64,000 nucleotides of DNA from Rhyacichthys aspro (taxonomy: Eukaryota > Chordata > Actinopteri > Gobiiformes > Rhyacichthyidae): contig CM072148.1 of the NCBI GenBank assembly GCA_036850595.1, forward strand, positions 23,790,352-23,854,351, in the 5' to 3' direction. How positions within the stretch are numbered: position 1 is the stretch's first letter; the number at the start of each line of letters is the position of its first letter. The notes below the pieces were generated by a model that saw only the letters and a list, made by a program, of their open reading frames with translations, was not told the origin of the DNA and ran no database searches. Positions 42,620 to 54,445 of this stretch are shown here, one piece after another. The translations under genes and the position numbers were made by a program.

Positions 42620-43556
42620 TTTAAATGTGCTTTATAAATAAACCTGACTTGACAATAGTACCTGTAATAATGTATAATAATAATATGTATACTATAACAA
42701 ATTATTTTCTTGTTAAAAATGTAAAATGCAACTTCATTCAATATATTCAGACTTTTCATTCAATATATTCGCAACAACATTCAATATATCCGCAACTGTA
42801 GGAGCCTAAACCTATTTGTTCTTTGATATTAATTAGGCCCGAGCCCCACACCGGTGGCGAGGAGCCTATTGGAACTGAAAAGTGCGTGAAGCGCACTAAT
42901 GAACTAAATGCGCGAAGCGCACTAATGAGCTAAAGTGAATGACGAGCGCGCTTGCGGCTATATTTATATTTGTAACTGATTTGCTGTTTATGTTTGGGTT
43001 ACATAATTTGTGGTAATTTTGGTTTGGTTTATGGTATATGACATTGATATATTTTGCTATAGGTTAAAATTACTTTTCTTCAATTTGATTTAGTAATGTT
43101 AATCATAATTTTCAGATTTATTATTCTTTGTTACTGTAAAATTTTTGTGGATTTCTAAGGCTCTAGATTCTATATTGAGAATGCAGCCCACTGTTGCATC
43201 ATGGGAGCTCTACGTGGAATGGAGTCACACAGTTTTTTGACCTCTGCTCTGCCCTTTTTTTTTTTTTTTTTTTTTGTAAATGTTCACTGTTTATTATTTT
43301 TGTCACCAAAATGCTTTTAACTGCACTTTGGTCTCCCTGGAATTTATTGATGTTGAATTTTGGACCTTTTGGAGACATTCTAAGGGCACAGTGAGTTGGG
43401 CTGGCTTCATTTAACTTTAGAAAGTACAGCAACTTTATTCAATATATTCATAACTTCATTTAATATAGTTTGACTTTTCATTCAAAACATTCAGACTTTT
43501 CATTCAATCTATTTAGACTTTTTATTCAATTTTTTTTTTTCCTGAACGGCAATATA
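42620..43556. other. Repeat-rich intergenic sequence
   Basis: CTTTATAAATAAACCTGACTT at about 42631 looks like a LINE/SINE 3' tail. ATTCAATATATTC motifs recur at 42735-42795 and 43430-43560. A short direct repeat, GCGCACTAATGA[A/G]CTAAA, lies at 42892-42935. No gene was seen. Confidence 0.5.
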
Positions 43557-43990
43557 TTCAATTCAATTTTCAATTCAATTTTATTTGCATAGCTCAGTAT
43601 CACAACAACAACTGCCTCAAAGGGCTTCACAAAACAGACAGTAAAATGCAAACAGGCAGAACAAGACAACATCCCCTGTCCTTAGACCTCCATCAGGGTA
43701 AGGAAAAACTCAAAAAACCCAGCCAGGGAAAAAGAGACACCTCAGGGAGAACCACAGAAGGAGGGATCCACTCCCAGAACAAACAGGCCGTGCAATAGAT
43801 GTGTCCAGGACAGTCACTGACAAATAGTCCATCGTATGAACGGGTGAACGAGAATGTATATGAATATAGTCTATGATAATGTCAGGAACAGTTCATCTGA
43901 GTGAGAGGAACTGGGGACAGGATGGGTCCATGGGTTGGGACAGGATCACAGATGGTCACAGCTAAGGTCCAGTCTTCTCTGAGACGTGGA
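43557..43990 (+). repeat. Interspersed repeat, copy 1
   Basis: It starts CAATTTTCAATTCAATTTTA and continues through GACAACATCCCCTGTCCT and AAAAAACCCAGCCAGGG to AGCTAAGGTCCAGTC. About 330 bp of it (43664-43990) recurs in the same orientation at 51916-52242. It is a dispersed fish repeat of unassigned family. Confidence 0.8.
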
Positions 43991-44579
43991 AGAATCATTA
44001 TATATATATATTCCTAGGACTGTCCTCTTCAGGGCTGAGATGTCTGATGGTTTTCCTGGGAACTGACCACTGCTCTGATGACCACGGGCACCACTGTTGG
44101 CTTTACGTCCTCTTCCTGTGAGCAGGCCTGTAAACATGGTTGTTTCTGGGTCCTAACAGTCCAGGTTATTGTGTAAATTGAAGGCACAGTGCTGGTTGCC
44201 GTTTGTTTTTATTGACTTTTGTATTTTCTAGATATAACTAAATATAAGGATTCTGCAGTTGGTGTGAAGACTTTGGTGTAGAGATAGCTGGTGGTGGTGG
44301 AGTTCACTATGGATAGTTTATTTGAAATTATTGGTTGAGGTGGCACTTGTACTGGGTGTTTTCTGTTCTGGGTGATGGTTTTTGTTGTGCTTTAATCTTG
44401 TGTTTCCTTTTTCACTTCGGCCTAGTAAGTCTGCCTCCATCACTCCTCAACTCTGCAGATCCCTTTTTAATGCATGTTACTTTAAAGTATTGTAAATAAA
44501 AACTGCCTGATGGCTGTTGGACCCCCACTGACTGGCTTTGTTATTAAAGCTCACCTGCAGCATTTCTAAACATAAACCA

Positions 44580-44580
<1 letters not shown>
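43991..44580. other. Intergenic sequence
   Basis: Apart from a short TA run near 44000, nothing was recognised. Confidence 0.5.

Positions 44581-44631
<51 letters not shown>
44581..44631. repeat. (TA)n microsatellite
   Basis: 51 bp of uninterrupted TA dinucleotides at the left edge of an L1 fragment. Confidence 0.95.
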
Positions 44632-44633
<2 letters not shown>

Positions 44634-44639
44634 ACTGAC

Positions 44640-45174
44640 AAAAGGATCCTGAGGGATTCGTGCAGAAGAGCAATAGGTTGGGATGCCCGAAAATTGTCTC
44701 TAAAGAGTGGTTAAAGTGGAAGCTAGGGCTCTACCTGCTGGACAAGTTTGAGCTAAACAGATGTTTTAAACCCCTGGATTTTGGAGATGTTACAGATGTT
44801 ATAGCTCAGCTACATCATTTCTGTGATGCCACTTTTCTTTTTACCCCATCGCAGCTGCATAAAATGGGGGTAAAACATGATAATCATTGCATGAACTGGT
44901 GGAACGAGGAGGGAATATTATTGCATCTATTGTGGGGCTGCTGTAAAATCCAGGAAATATGGGCTGGAATAGCAGCGAAAGTCTTATCTCAGGCAAGAAT
45001 AAATATCCAACTAATTCCTCAATCATGTATTCTTGGAGATCTGCACAACTCAAATGAAAAATCTAGGACTAATAAATACATCTTGCTTTTATCACGTATG
45101 GTCACAAAATTGGTTTTATTGAAAAACTGGATCAGTCAGAGCACACCAGCACTAAGAGAACGGGTAAACGAAGT
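44640..45174 (+). pseudogene. L1-type LINE ORF2 C-terminal fragment
   Basis: The open frame includes WWNEEGILLHLLWGCCKIQE and IW, the HLLWGC-type motif near the end of L1 ORF2 proteins. Reading continues after an inserted repeat (45175-45300) with VLKIIELEKTCDSLQSCDKK and YVDIWAPI, then stops at a hAT insertion and resumes at 46849. Confidence 0.7.
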
Positions 45175-45300
45175 CATTCATTCATTTTTATCCCCTACCG
45201 CTTAGTCCTGTTGGGGGTCGCGGGTGGCTGGAGCCTATCCCAGCAGCTTTGGGCCTTAGGCAGGGTACACCCTGGACAATGGCCAGTTAGTTGTAGGGCT
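45175..45300 (+). repeat. Short interspersed repeat, copy A
   Basis: About 125 bp containing GGTCGCGGGTGGCTGGAGCC and CAGGGTACACCCTGGACA. A near-identical copy in the same orientation is at 46415-46534. It interrupts the L1 reading frame. Confidence 0.85.
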
Positions 45301-45602
45301 TACAAAGTGCTTAAAATAATTGAATTAGAAAAAACATGTGACAGCCTGCAAAGCTGTGACAAAAAATATGTAGATATTTGGGCACCAATTAGGGATGTCC
45401 CGATCCAATCATGTGATCGGAAATCGGGCCCGACCATGTGGTTTCAGACTTAATCGGAATTGGACATTACCTCCCAATCAGGATTCGGATATATATGTAT
45501 ATTTATTCTCATTACTTTTCATGAGATCTATAGTTATGCGACTCCACACAGAAACAGCAACGTGTGCGGCATGACATCAATTTGCTGCAGTGATACTATT
45601 GG

Positions 45603-46276
45603 TTGAATGCCATCAAGCGAAGCAAAACACGGAAGCAGCTTGAAGCTGGGGGCGCAAGTATGTGGAGGTATTTTAAAGTGGATGACAAAAACCTTGCGAT
45701 TCCAAAGTGTGAGATATGCAAACTTGGGATTTCAAGAGGTGGCAAGGAAGAGGCTGCATTTAACACAACAAACTTGTTACGACATCTCAAAACCAAACAC
45801 CTGACACAATACAGCGAGTTTACCCAGGCAACCCTGCTGAAGACGGGTCAGCCCACGCTGCAGGACATTTTGAAGAGGACAGAAAAAATGAGGAGGAGGG
45901 CCGCCAGCGCAGTTCCAGCAAGGCACCACGGCGTGAAGCATGCAGCAGCCTGGACAGCGCCTTTGAGGAAATCCTACAAAAGAGGCAGTCACAGGCCCAG
46001 TCCACATCAGCAGAAGCTCAGGTGCAGACCTACCTCTCAGAGCAAACCACCCCTAAGAAAAGCGATCCACTTCAGTACTGGAAAGAACATGCAAATCAGT
46101 TTCCCTCCATGGCTCCTGTTGCAACCCAGTATCTCTGTGCCTCCTGCAGCTCTGTGCACAGTGAAAGACTTTTTAGTGCTGATGCAAACATCCTTGATGA
46201 GAACAGGAACAGGCGCAAACCTGACAAGGTAGAGATGTTGGTTTTTATCAAGAAAACCATACATTTCTTTCTGTGA
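45603..46276 (+). pseudogene. hAT transposase (ZBED type), central catalytic part deleted
   Basis: The N-terminal frame (45603-about 45990) has a BED zinc finger: CEIC, then NTTNLLRHLKTKH. A shift leads to 46022-46276 with PLQYWKEHANQFPSMAPVAT and SSVHSERLFSADANILDENR, the C-terminal hAT dimerisation domain. The RNase H-like catalytic core between them is gone, so it cannot transpose on its own. Confidence 0.9.
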
Positions 46277-46414
46277 AACTATAGAGTAAGAATTAGGAGT
46301 GCAGTTCCTAAAAGCACATTACTGGCCTTACTTTATATAACACTGTGGCACTTTTATTTTCTTATTTGTTTACATGCCTGCCGGGTATTTTAAGTTGAGG
46401 TGCTGTTTGTTTTT

Positions 46415-46534
46415 ATTCATTCATCTTCTACCGCTTATCCCACTCGTGGGGTCGCGGGTGGCTGGAGCCTATCCCAGCAGCTTTGGGCCTTAGGCAGGGT
46501 ACACCCTGGACAGTGGCCAGTTCGTCGCAGGGCT
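46415..46534 (+). repeat. Short interspersed repeat, copy B (inside the hAT)
   Basis: Same sequence as 45175-45300 (GGTCGCGGGTGGCTGGAGCC, CAGGGTACACCCTGGACA), same orientation, inside the 3' part of the hAT element. Confidence 0.85.
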
Positions 46535-46848
46535 GATGTTTGTTTTTATGTTAGACATTTTTAATATTTAATATTTACTGTTGCACTAAAGTCCAAAGTG
46601 AAGAATTTTATTTTATTTATTACTTGATTGTTCAAGCTACGTCACAGAAGTGCTCCTTTTAAGTGTTAAATGTTAACATAAGGTGAATAAAATAAAAAAT
46701 AAGAGACATCCTGGATCTGTTTCTTCGCTCTATTTTTTTAATGTATTATAGAAGTATCAGATCGGGACTCAGTATCGGCCGAAACTCAAAATCCAATGAC
46801 TCAGACTCGGGGGCAAAAAAACCTGATTGGGACATCCCTAGCACCAAT

Positions 46849-47139
46849 AGAAAGTCATTGAGGATTTAATGGTGTGATAGCACAATAAATAAATATTAAA
46901 TTTTAAAAATAATAATAATAATTTTGTGAAATTATGTGAACATTTGATTGTGTGGTACCTGGAAATGATTACAAACTTGTATGACTTAATGAATGCCTTG
47001 CACTCTGTTATTTTTCCTGAACTTATGTTAAATTGTGTAAACATAGCTGTGTGGGGGGTAAGGATGAGGCTGTAAAAGCACTGATATTGTTATTTTGCTG
47101 ACATTTGCATTAATAAAGAAAGAAAAAGGGGAAAAAATT
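46849..47139 (+). mobile_element. L1-type LINE 3' end, downstream of the hAT insertion
   Basis: AT-rich sequence continuing the L1 fragment after the target duplication. It ends with ATTAATAAAGAAAGAAAAAG near 47110-47130, which looks like an L1 polyadenylation signal and tail. Confidence 0.5.
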
Positions 47140-48395
47140 CTGTAATGCCAGTGAGGATCGATACCTAACAGTCACTTACCTGCTGTTACAGAATGAGCAC
47201 CTCCAAACGCATCATGGGAAACGAGTTGCCCCACTGAAGATATTTACCATCCCAAGAATGGAGCTCATTGCAGCAACAATGGCAAGCCGCATTGGTGTCT
47301 TGTTGTGGAAAGGGCTGCACACAAGTCTTCAAGATTCTGTGTTTTGGACCTATAGCACCTCTGTGCTCAAATATATCAACTACAAAACATCCAGATTCAA
47401 GGTGGTTGTTGCCAATTGAGTCTCAGAGATATTAAAATCATCTCACTCAGTTCAGTGGAGGTATCTGGATACAGCTTCAAATCCGCCCGATGCAACATCC
47501 AGAAGGGTCAAGGCAGAGACATTTCTAAAGGACACAGTGTGGTTGTCAGGCCCTCCATTTTTCTGCCAACTTGAAGTGAGTGGCCTTTGAATCCTGAGGC
47601 AGTGAACCATCTCACTCAGGCAGACCCTGAGGTAAAGAACACAGTGACAGTTAATGCTGTGCAGACGGGAAAATCCTACTTCTCACCTGACTCACCACTA
47701 TTTTTCTTCCTGAAGATGGTTAAAGAAAGCTGTGGCATGGTGGCTGAAATGCAAGGATTGGCTGCTGACATGCTGCAGAAATAGGAAACAGCTAACAGCA
47801 ACTTATGGTCAAAGTGACCTCAGCATACAATAGCAGAGCTGTGGGATGAAGTAGGAAATGTACTTCTTTAAAAGAACATCTATGCAGAGAGGTCTCACAG
47901 TGGAGAATATGAACAAGACTGAGTTTTCAATCATTCAGTTCTGCCAGAGGTGAAGGTTTCATGAGGAGCTCTTGTGTCTGGAAAGGGGCCAAAATGTAAA
48001 GAAAAATAGTAACCTGTGTAAGTTGTGCCCAAGGCCAGAGGAGGGCATCTTGCGCATCGGTGGTCGGCTCAGCAAATCATTTTTGCCCCTGGAGCCACAC
48101 AACATCCCATCATACTAGCAAAAGATCTCCATATTTCTACTCTGCTGCTAAGACACATTGAGCAGAAGGAGTACAGTGAAAAGGAACAAGGTCATGTTTT
48201 CCTGTCTTGCACTGAGATCTATACACACTGAAGTGGCAACTTTATTGGATACTAACTTCTTCATAAATGCTTTGAGGCGCTTTATAGCAAGAAAAGGACA
48301 GGTCTGAAAGCTGTGCTCTTACAATGGGACAAATTTTGTAGGAGCAGATTGTCAGCTTAAAACAGCCATTGAACAGTGGAACCAGGAGCGATTCT
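47140..48395 (+). mobile_element. BEL/Pao pol remnant, plus strand
   Basis: RNase H-like residues at about 47235-47590 (IFTIPRMELIAATMASRIGV, VLKYINYKTSRF, QWRYLDTASNPPDATSRR) are followed by an integrase N-terminal region near 48030-48110 (ILRIGGRLSKSFLPLEPHNI) and an integrase-core motif (NGTNFVGADCQLK) at about 48325-48365. Stops and shifts occur throughout. This is a second BEL/Pao copy, in opposite orientation to that at 13.8-18.3 kb. Confidence 0.75.
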
Positions 48396-49324
48396 AGGGT
48401 CAGAGCTTTAGGGGTGCTGAGCACGCAATAAGCCCCACCCCCACCCCAGCTCAGTCTATGAGTGCCTGTGGTTTAATCTCAGTAGTCCTCATTTCCTGAC
48501 ATTTACTCTTCTCCTTCTTCCACTCAATTCAAATGAACCTGAGTCGTCATTACTATCAGAAACACAGTCTATAAAGCTCTTAGGAAAGTGATGTGCCTCC
48601 TGTTATATTAACAGTCATCTTCCAATTATTTACAAATGGCCACCTCTAACCTACTTGGTTCCACACCTGTCTGAACTTTTATAAATCAATATAAGTCATC
48701 AATATTTAATAATAAAACAAGTGTCACCCAAAGAGCAAAACAAAAAGGTAAAACAAAAAAGTCTTTGATTACTGTTGACAGTTGACAGAGCCATACATAG
48801 TATATGTGTTTGTTACATTTTCTGATTATTATTTACAAACGGCCATCTCTAACCTACTTGCACATCTGTCTGAACTTTTATACACCAATGTAAGTCATCA
48901 ATAATTAAAACAAAACATAAATAAAACAAGCTTCACATCAAGAGCAAAAAAGGTAAAACCAAAAAGTCCCCCAAATCCAGATTATTTACCCAGGTCTTGA
49001 AATTGTTTAGAAGTTATAGATATAAAAAGAAATCTTTGAAAGTACTTCCCCTGAATTCCCATTTGGCTCTACCACGTATGCAGGTAATACACTCTACTTT
49101 GGGAGAGTTAATCTGTGTCGCTAACATTACTCGCCGATTTGGTGTCGGAAACAGAACAACTCTAAAAGGAAACAAGAGTGAGACAGCTTTGGAAGAACTT
49201 GGTTCTCAACAAATAAACGGATTCTCTGTGTGTGTGTATTGCGCTGGACGACGGGCTGTGGTGCTGCGGAGCAGTGCAGGTAACATGACAGAGGAGAAGG
49301 AGCGTAGTGAGAATGTGGCCATCC
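48396..49324. other. Repeat-derived intergenic sequence with internal direct repeat
   Basis: Positions about 48643-48770 and 48845-48970 share CTAACCTACTTG, GTCTGAACTTTTATA and AGAGCAAAA...GGTAAAAC, a diverged direct repeat of roughly 125 bp. No gene was seen. Confidence 0.55.
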
Positions 49325-50990
49325 CACATTAATATCCGGGGGGCAGCACTCCCCAGACACTTCCTCCAGCTCCTCTGGGAACACCGAGGCGTTCCCAGGC
49401 CAGCCGAGAGACATAGTCCCTCCAGCGAGTCCTAGGTCTTCCCCGGGGCCTCCTCCCAGTGGGACATGCCTGGAACACCTCCCCAGGAAGGCATCCAGGA
49501 GGCAGATGCCCGAGCCACCTCAGCTGGCTCCTCTCGATGTGGAGGAGCAGAGGCTCTACTCTGAGCTCCTTCTGAGTGACCGAACTCCTCACCCTATCTC
49601 TAAGGGAGCATCCAGCCACCCTGCGGAGGAAACTCATTTCTGCCTTTTGTATCCGGGATCTCGTCCTTTTGGTCATGACCCAGAGCTCATGACCATAGGT
49701 GAGAGTAGGAACGTAGATTGACTGGTAAATCAAGAGCTTTGTCTTGCAGCTCAGCTCCTTCTTCACACAGACCAGACAGACCTGTACATCGACCGCATTA
49801 CTGCAGAAGCTGCACCGATCCGTCTGTTAATCTTCCGTTCCATCCTTCCCTCACTCGTGAACAAGATCCCAAGATATTTAAACTCCTCCACATGAGGCAG
49901 GAATTCTCCACGACCTGAAGGGAGCAAGCCAACCTTTTCTGGCTGAGAAACACGGCCACGGACTTGGAGGTGCTGATTCTCATCCCAGCCGCTTCACATG
50001 CTGCAAACCGTCCCAGTGCACGCTGAAGGTCCTGGTCTGAGGGAGCCAACAGGACCACATCATCCGCAAAAAGTAGAGATGAGATCCTGTGGTCCCCAAA
50101 CCGGACCCCCTCCGGCCTCTGGCTGCGCCAAGAAATCCTGTCCATAAAAATTATGAACAGGACCGGTGACAAAGGGCAGCCCTGCCGAAGTCCAACATGC
50201 ACCGGGAACAGTTCTGACTTACTGCTGGCAATGTGAACCAAGCTCCTGCTCTGGTCATATAGGGACCGGACAGCCTTTAGCAGAGGGCCCCAGACCCCAT
50301 ACTCCCGGAGCACCCCCACCCCCACAGGACACCACGAGGGACATGGTTGAATGCCTTCTCCAGATCCACAAAACACATGTGGACTAGTTGGGCAAACTCC
50401 CATGAACCCTCCAGCACCCTGGAGAGGGTATAGAGCTGGTCCAGTGTTCCACGACCAGGACGAAAACCGCATTGTTCCTCCTGAATCTGAGGTTCAACTA
50501 TCGGCCGAATTCGCCTCTCCATTACCCTGGCATAGACTTTCCTGGGGAGGCTGAGGAGTGTCATTCCCCTATAGTTGGAACACACCCTCCGGTCCCCCGT
50601 TTTAAAAAAAGGGACCACCACCCCGGTCTGCCAGTCCAGAGGTACTGTCCCAAGTGAGGTGACATTCTATGTCCCAAGAGCGAGTTTCTGTGTCCGGGGA
50701 TTGGGTCGCCGAGGCCCCTGCCTTCGGCTGCCACCCAGTCCACTCTGCACCGACCCCTTATGGTTCCTCCTGCAGGTGGTGGGCCCATGGGAGGTTGGCC
50801 CCACGTCACTCCTTCGGGCTGAGCCCGGCCGGGCCCTGTGGGGTAAGGCCCAGTCACCAGGCACTCGCATGCGAGCCCCAACTCCAGGCCTGGCTCCAGG
50901 GTGAGGCCCCGGCTGCGCCATACCGGGTGATGTCACGGGCCTTGATTTTCCTCTGTCCACGGGGGTTTTTAGAACCGCTCTTTGTTCAGG
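49325..50990 (-). mobile_element. Rex3 non-LTR retrotransposon, endonuclease region deleted
   Basis: Reverse-transcriptase motifs on the minus strand include VCSNYRGMTLLSL, CGFRPGRGTLDQLYTL, LRQGCPLSPVLFIIFMDRIS, LLFADDVVLL and the C-terminal TYGHELWVM...RWRDYVSRLAWERLG. The plus strand has GGTGACAAAGGGCAGCCCTG (50164-50183) and ACCACCACCCCGGTCTGCCA (50615-50634), matching the Rex3 primers used in fish cytogenetics. 5' leader sequence (50665-50985) is joined directly to the RT region, skipping the endonuclease. Frame shifts occur near 50310 and 49800. Confidence 0.88.
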
Positions 50991-51907
50991 ATATAATGAG
51001 TTACTCTCCATATAATATACCACAGTTAAAGAAAGTGTTTTTCAAGAGCAAGCACACAAAGATGGATAATATAAAATTCAAATATTGCAATTATTTTATT
51101 ATTTAACCAACAGTTTGTCTATGAATTGTAATAATATGACACGGTATTGTTTGTATTTTTATTTAATCATTTAAGAGTAGGCCTAATCTAAAATGAATTG
51201 AATCATGCCATGTCAATACGTTAAAAAACTTATTGGCATCTGTACAACTGAGACAGTAGTGGTACGTAATTGGCATCTCTGCTATTTGCAAGCCACTTTG
51301 CCTCAGTCGCATGGTGTAAATTTTCTCTGCGGTCCGCTGCCTTGTACGCAGCAATGCACATATCTGCCACATATTAAAAGACAAAACACAAACACTGCCA
51401 CAGCCAGAATCTGATGCTGCTCCATTTTGTAAACATAAGATGAAAGAGGAAGTTGTTCTTCATTGACCAATAGACGAGCAGTCTTTCTTGTTGTTTTTTT
51501 TTTTATATGTTCTTTTTCATGCAGCGCCAACACATTTTGGTTTGTTTGCCAAAAATGCAGTGTGAATGCAAACCACACCAACTGAAAATAAAACAATGTT
51601 TGGTCCACAATCGAACCGGTGTGTCAGGTGTGAAAATGACCATAGTTCTTTTAATGGACAGTACTACACCTCGCAATTCTTCCTTTCTGGAATAAAAATA
51701 TCTAATAATGTCTCATTTTACTATACTGACCATACTGTGTCCGCTTATGTCTCTGGTCTCATTATTACATACCATCCAAACACTGTGATAGCTGCATGTT
51801 GTCTAATAAATGCAACATGGATCTCAGCTTGTCTGTTTGCGTAGCCTCTCAGTGTCATAGATCTACGAGCCTATATAGAACCTATAGACAGTAATAATGC
51901 AAAGTGA
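50991..51907. other. Intergenic sequence
   Basis: AT-rich with a T-run near 51495. No gene or bounded repeat was recognised. Confidence 0.5.
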
Positions 51908-52500
51908 TGTCTCAGGACAACATCCCCTGTCCTGAGACCTTCCATCAAGGTAAGGAAAAACTTAAAAAACCCAGCCGGGGAAAAAGAGAAACCTCAGGGA
52001 GATCCACAGAAGGAGGGATCCACTCCCAGGTCATACAGGCCATGCAATAGATGTGTCCAGGAGAGTCACTGACCAATAGTCCATTATATGTACAAGTGAA
52101 TGAAAATGTATATGAATATAGTCCATGATAATATCAAAAGGAACAGTTCATCTGAGTGAAAGGAACTGGGATCAGGGGGGTTCATGGGTTGGGACAGGAT
52201 CACAGATGGGCCACAGCTAAGGTCCAGTCATCACTGGGACGTTTAACAGTGGGCCCGACATCTGCAACAGTATCCACTCCCCCAGAGAAGAATGGGACAG
52301 AGCCAGAAGATAGAAGCTCAGTGGGTCATACTTCCCCAGCATCTGAGGCCCTTGTAAGTGTGGAGAAGGATTTTGAACTTTATTATGAATTCTATTGGAA
52401 GCCAGTGAAGGGAAGCTAACACTGGGGTAATGTGCCCTTGTCTGTTTGTTACTGTTAGTATTCTAACTGCTGTGTTTTGGACAAGCTAAAAACTTTTCAA
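51908..52500 (+). repeat. Interspersed repeat, copy 2
   Basis: Shares about 330 bp with 43664-43990 (GACAACATCCCCTGTCCT to AGCTAAGGTCCAGTC) and then continues with AGTGTGGAGAAGGATTTTGA and GTTTTGGACAAGCTAAAAAC, further parts of the same dispersed family missing from copy 1. Confidence 0.75.
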
Positions 52501-54287
52501 GGAGCTATTTGGGCATCCTGCCAGCAGAGAATAACAATGGTCTAACCTCGATGTAACAAATGCATGGGCTAGTTTTTCCAGCATCACTTTTAGATAAGAA
52601 ATTCCGAGATACTCCTGTTCCAAATGGACTGAGGCAAAATGGATAAATGTTCAAAAATGTTCAAATTAATCAAAATTTAAAATTCTTTTTGGACAGCATG
52701 ATCTTTGTCCCAGTGAAGATGGCGTGAGTCCCTAGATCACCAGCATAAACCATGATGGCCTGAAATTGGATGTTGTCTGCTGTTTACTCCATGTCGACTT
52801 CTGTTTGAAGTGGCTGTCCTGATCTCACAAGATTTTTTTTTCAAGTCCACCCCTCTTATCTATTAGACTTTGATAAAAAAAAATCACCTTTGTGTACTTT
52901 ACACTTGTCACTCTAATGTGGCACATTTAGGTGACATAACTGGTAGTGTCCCAGATGAAGACTGGAGTTAAGAGCAGTTTCACAGACTAAGACAAATGTT
53001 TTCATTTACATTTGGAGACTCCTGTGTGTTGGGTTGTACCATTCCACATTCCACATAGTTAGATGCTTTAACTATGGTCCACAACTTACTATACCTAAAG
53101 AGCAGTGGATCCGGTTTGTGTCTCACTGAGAGTCCTGTTTACATTGTCACCATTCTCCAAATGATGACAAATTGAGGGGATTTCCAAGAGCGAGATATTT
53201 CCTTAATCCAAGTTCACCTTTGGGACAGCACACGTTTCTGTTGCACAGCCTAATAAATCTGAAATGAGACTCCTTTTGCATGATCTTTTATACAAATAAA
53301 AATAGGTTTTGAAACAAGATTCGCATACTTCTTATTCTTCATTCTTACTGTGGCATGTACTTTTGTGTGAAGCCAGACACACCTGGTTACTTTGTTGATT
53401 CACTTCAGCCTTATTCTGTCATTCTTCATTGAAAAATTGTGAGAAATTTTGAAAGAGGAAAAAAGAAAGACTACCAGTTAGGTCTTTTTTGTGAGTTTTA
53501 TGTGGCCAACTGGTCCTCCCTGTTTCTTGTTTCCTGTATTGGTCTCTTTTAATTCTATCCTTCACCAAACAGTACAGAACAGACAGGCTCAAATTGGTTT
53601 GGCTCAGGCAACTCTTGAAATAGCTGTATGCAGAAGAAAATCAGCTACATAAACATTCCATCATACAAGTTTCCATATAATTCTGCTAATTAATATTTTG
53701 GTCACCAGGGTGCATCGGTAAGAATGCTAAGTAGAGATAATTCTGTTTGTTTCTTTTATTAAAATTCAGAGGCTACATTTGTTGTCTGCATGTGGTTCTA
53801 TAACATAAATAAAACACAGAAACAAATCAGTTTCACTATGATCCAGTGATGCAACTAAAAACAGAACAGTAACAAGACATAGAATGTCTATTTAATTAGC
53901 TTAGCTTAGTATTAGCATGTACAAACTGCCCCTAAATGTTGTTCTAAAACACAACTCTATGAATAATGAACACTGTAATCATTATACTGGGCAGATATGT
54001 ATATACTAAAAGTTAAATGAACGCAACACACAATACAACTACAATACTGAAAGCATGCTTCTAAGAACAATTATCTAATCCAGGCTTCAGTAACCTGTGG
54101 CTCCAAAGCTAAATGCTGCTCTTTAAAAAATAAAAAAAATGTCATTATACAAATTCTGATTTATATGCACAGAGGAGTGTATCCTTGCGCATGAGAACAG
54201 GAGGGAAAATGTTTCTTTCAATATTTAGCCACAGGATTCATGTGCACCTGGGAGCATCAACTGGATGAGCATTGTATAATTTTTTTC
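52501..54287. other. Intergenic sequence
   Basis: No gene, RNA or repeat with clear ends was seen in 1.8 kb. Confidence 0.5.
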
Positions 54288-54445
54288 ATCACAGCCTCTC
54301 CCTCTTTTTCCACCCTCTTTTATTTGTCACATTAGCTACTGTTTATTCTGCAAACAAAGTATAGCACAAGATCTTAGGCTGACCTGGGCTGTAATAGTAC
54401 ACCTCTAGGTTTTATATTGGGATTTTGGGATGGTTCTATGGGGCA
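54288..54445 (+). repeat. 157-bp direct repeat, left copy
   Basis: From ATCACAGCCTCTCCCTCTTT to GATGGTTCTATGGGGCA. The right copy at 55683-55839 differs at only about six positions, same orientation. Confidence 0.9.

Larger units (their letters stand above)
45390..46840 (+). mobile_element. hAT element with BED finger, internally deleted
   Basis: The ends TAGGGATGTCCCGATC and, inverted, TAGGGATGTCCC enclose 1451 bp. A perfect 8-bp target duplication GCACCAAT lies at 45382-45389 and 46841-46848. It carries the two ends of a hAT transposase gene and a nested short repeat at 46415-46534. Confidence 0.95.
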
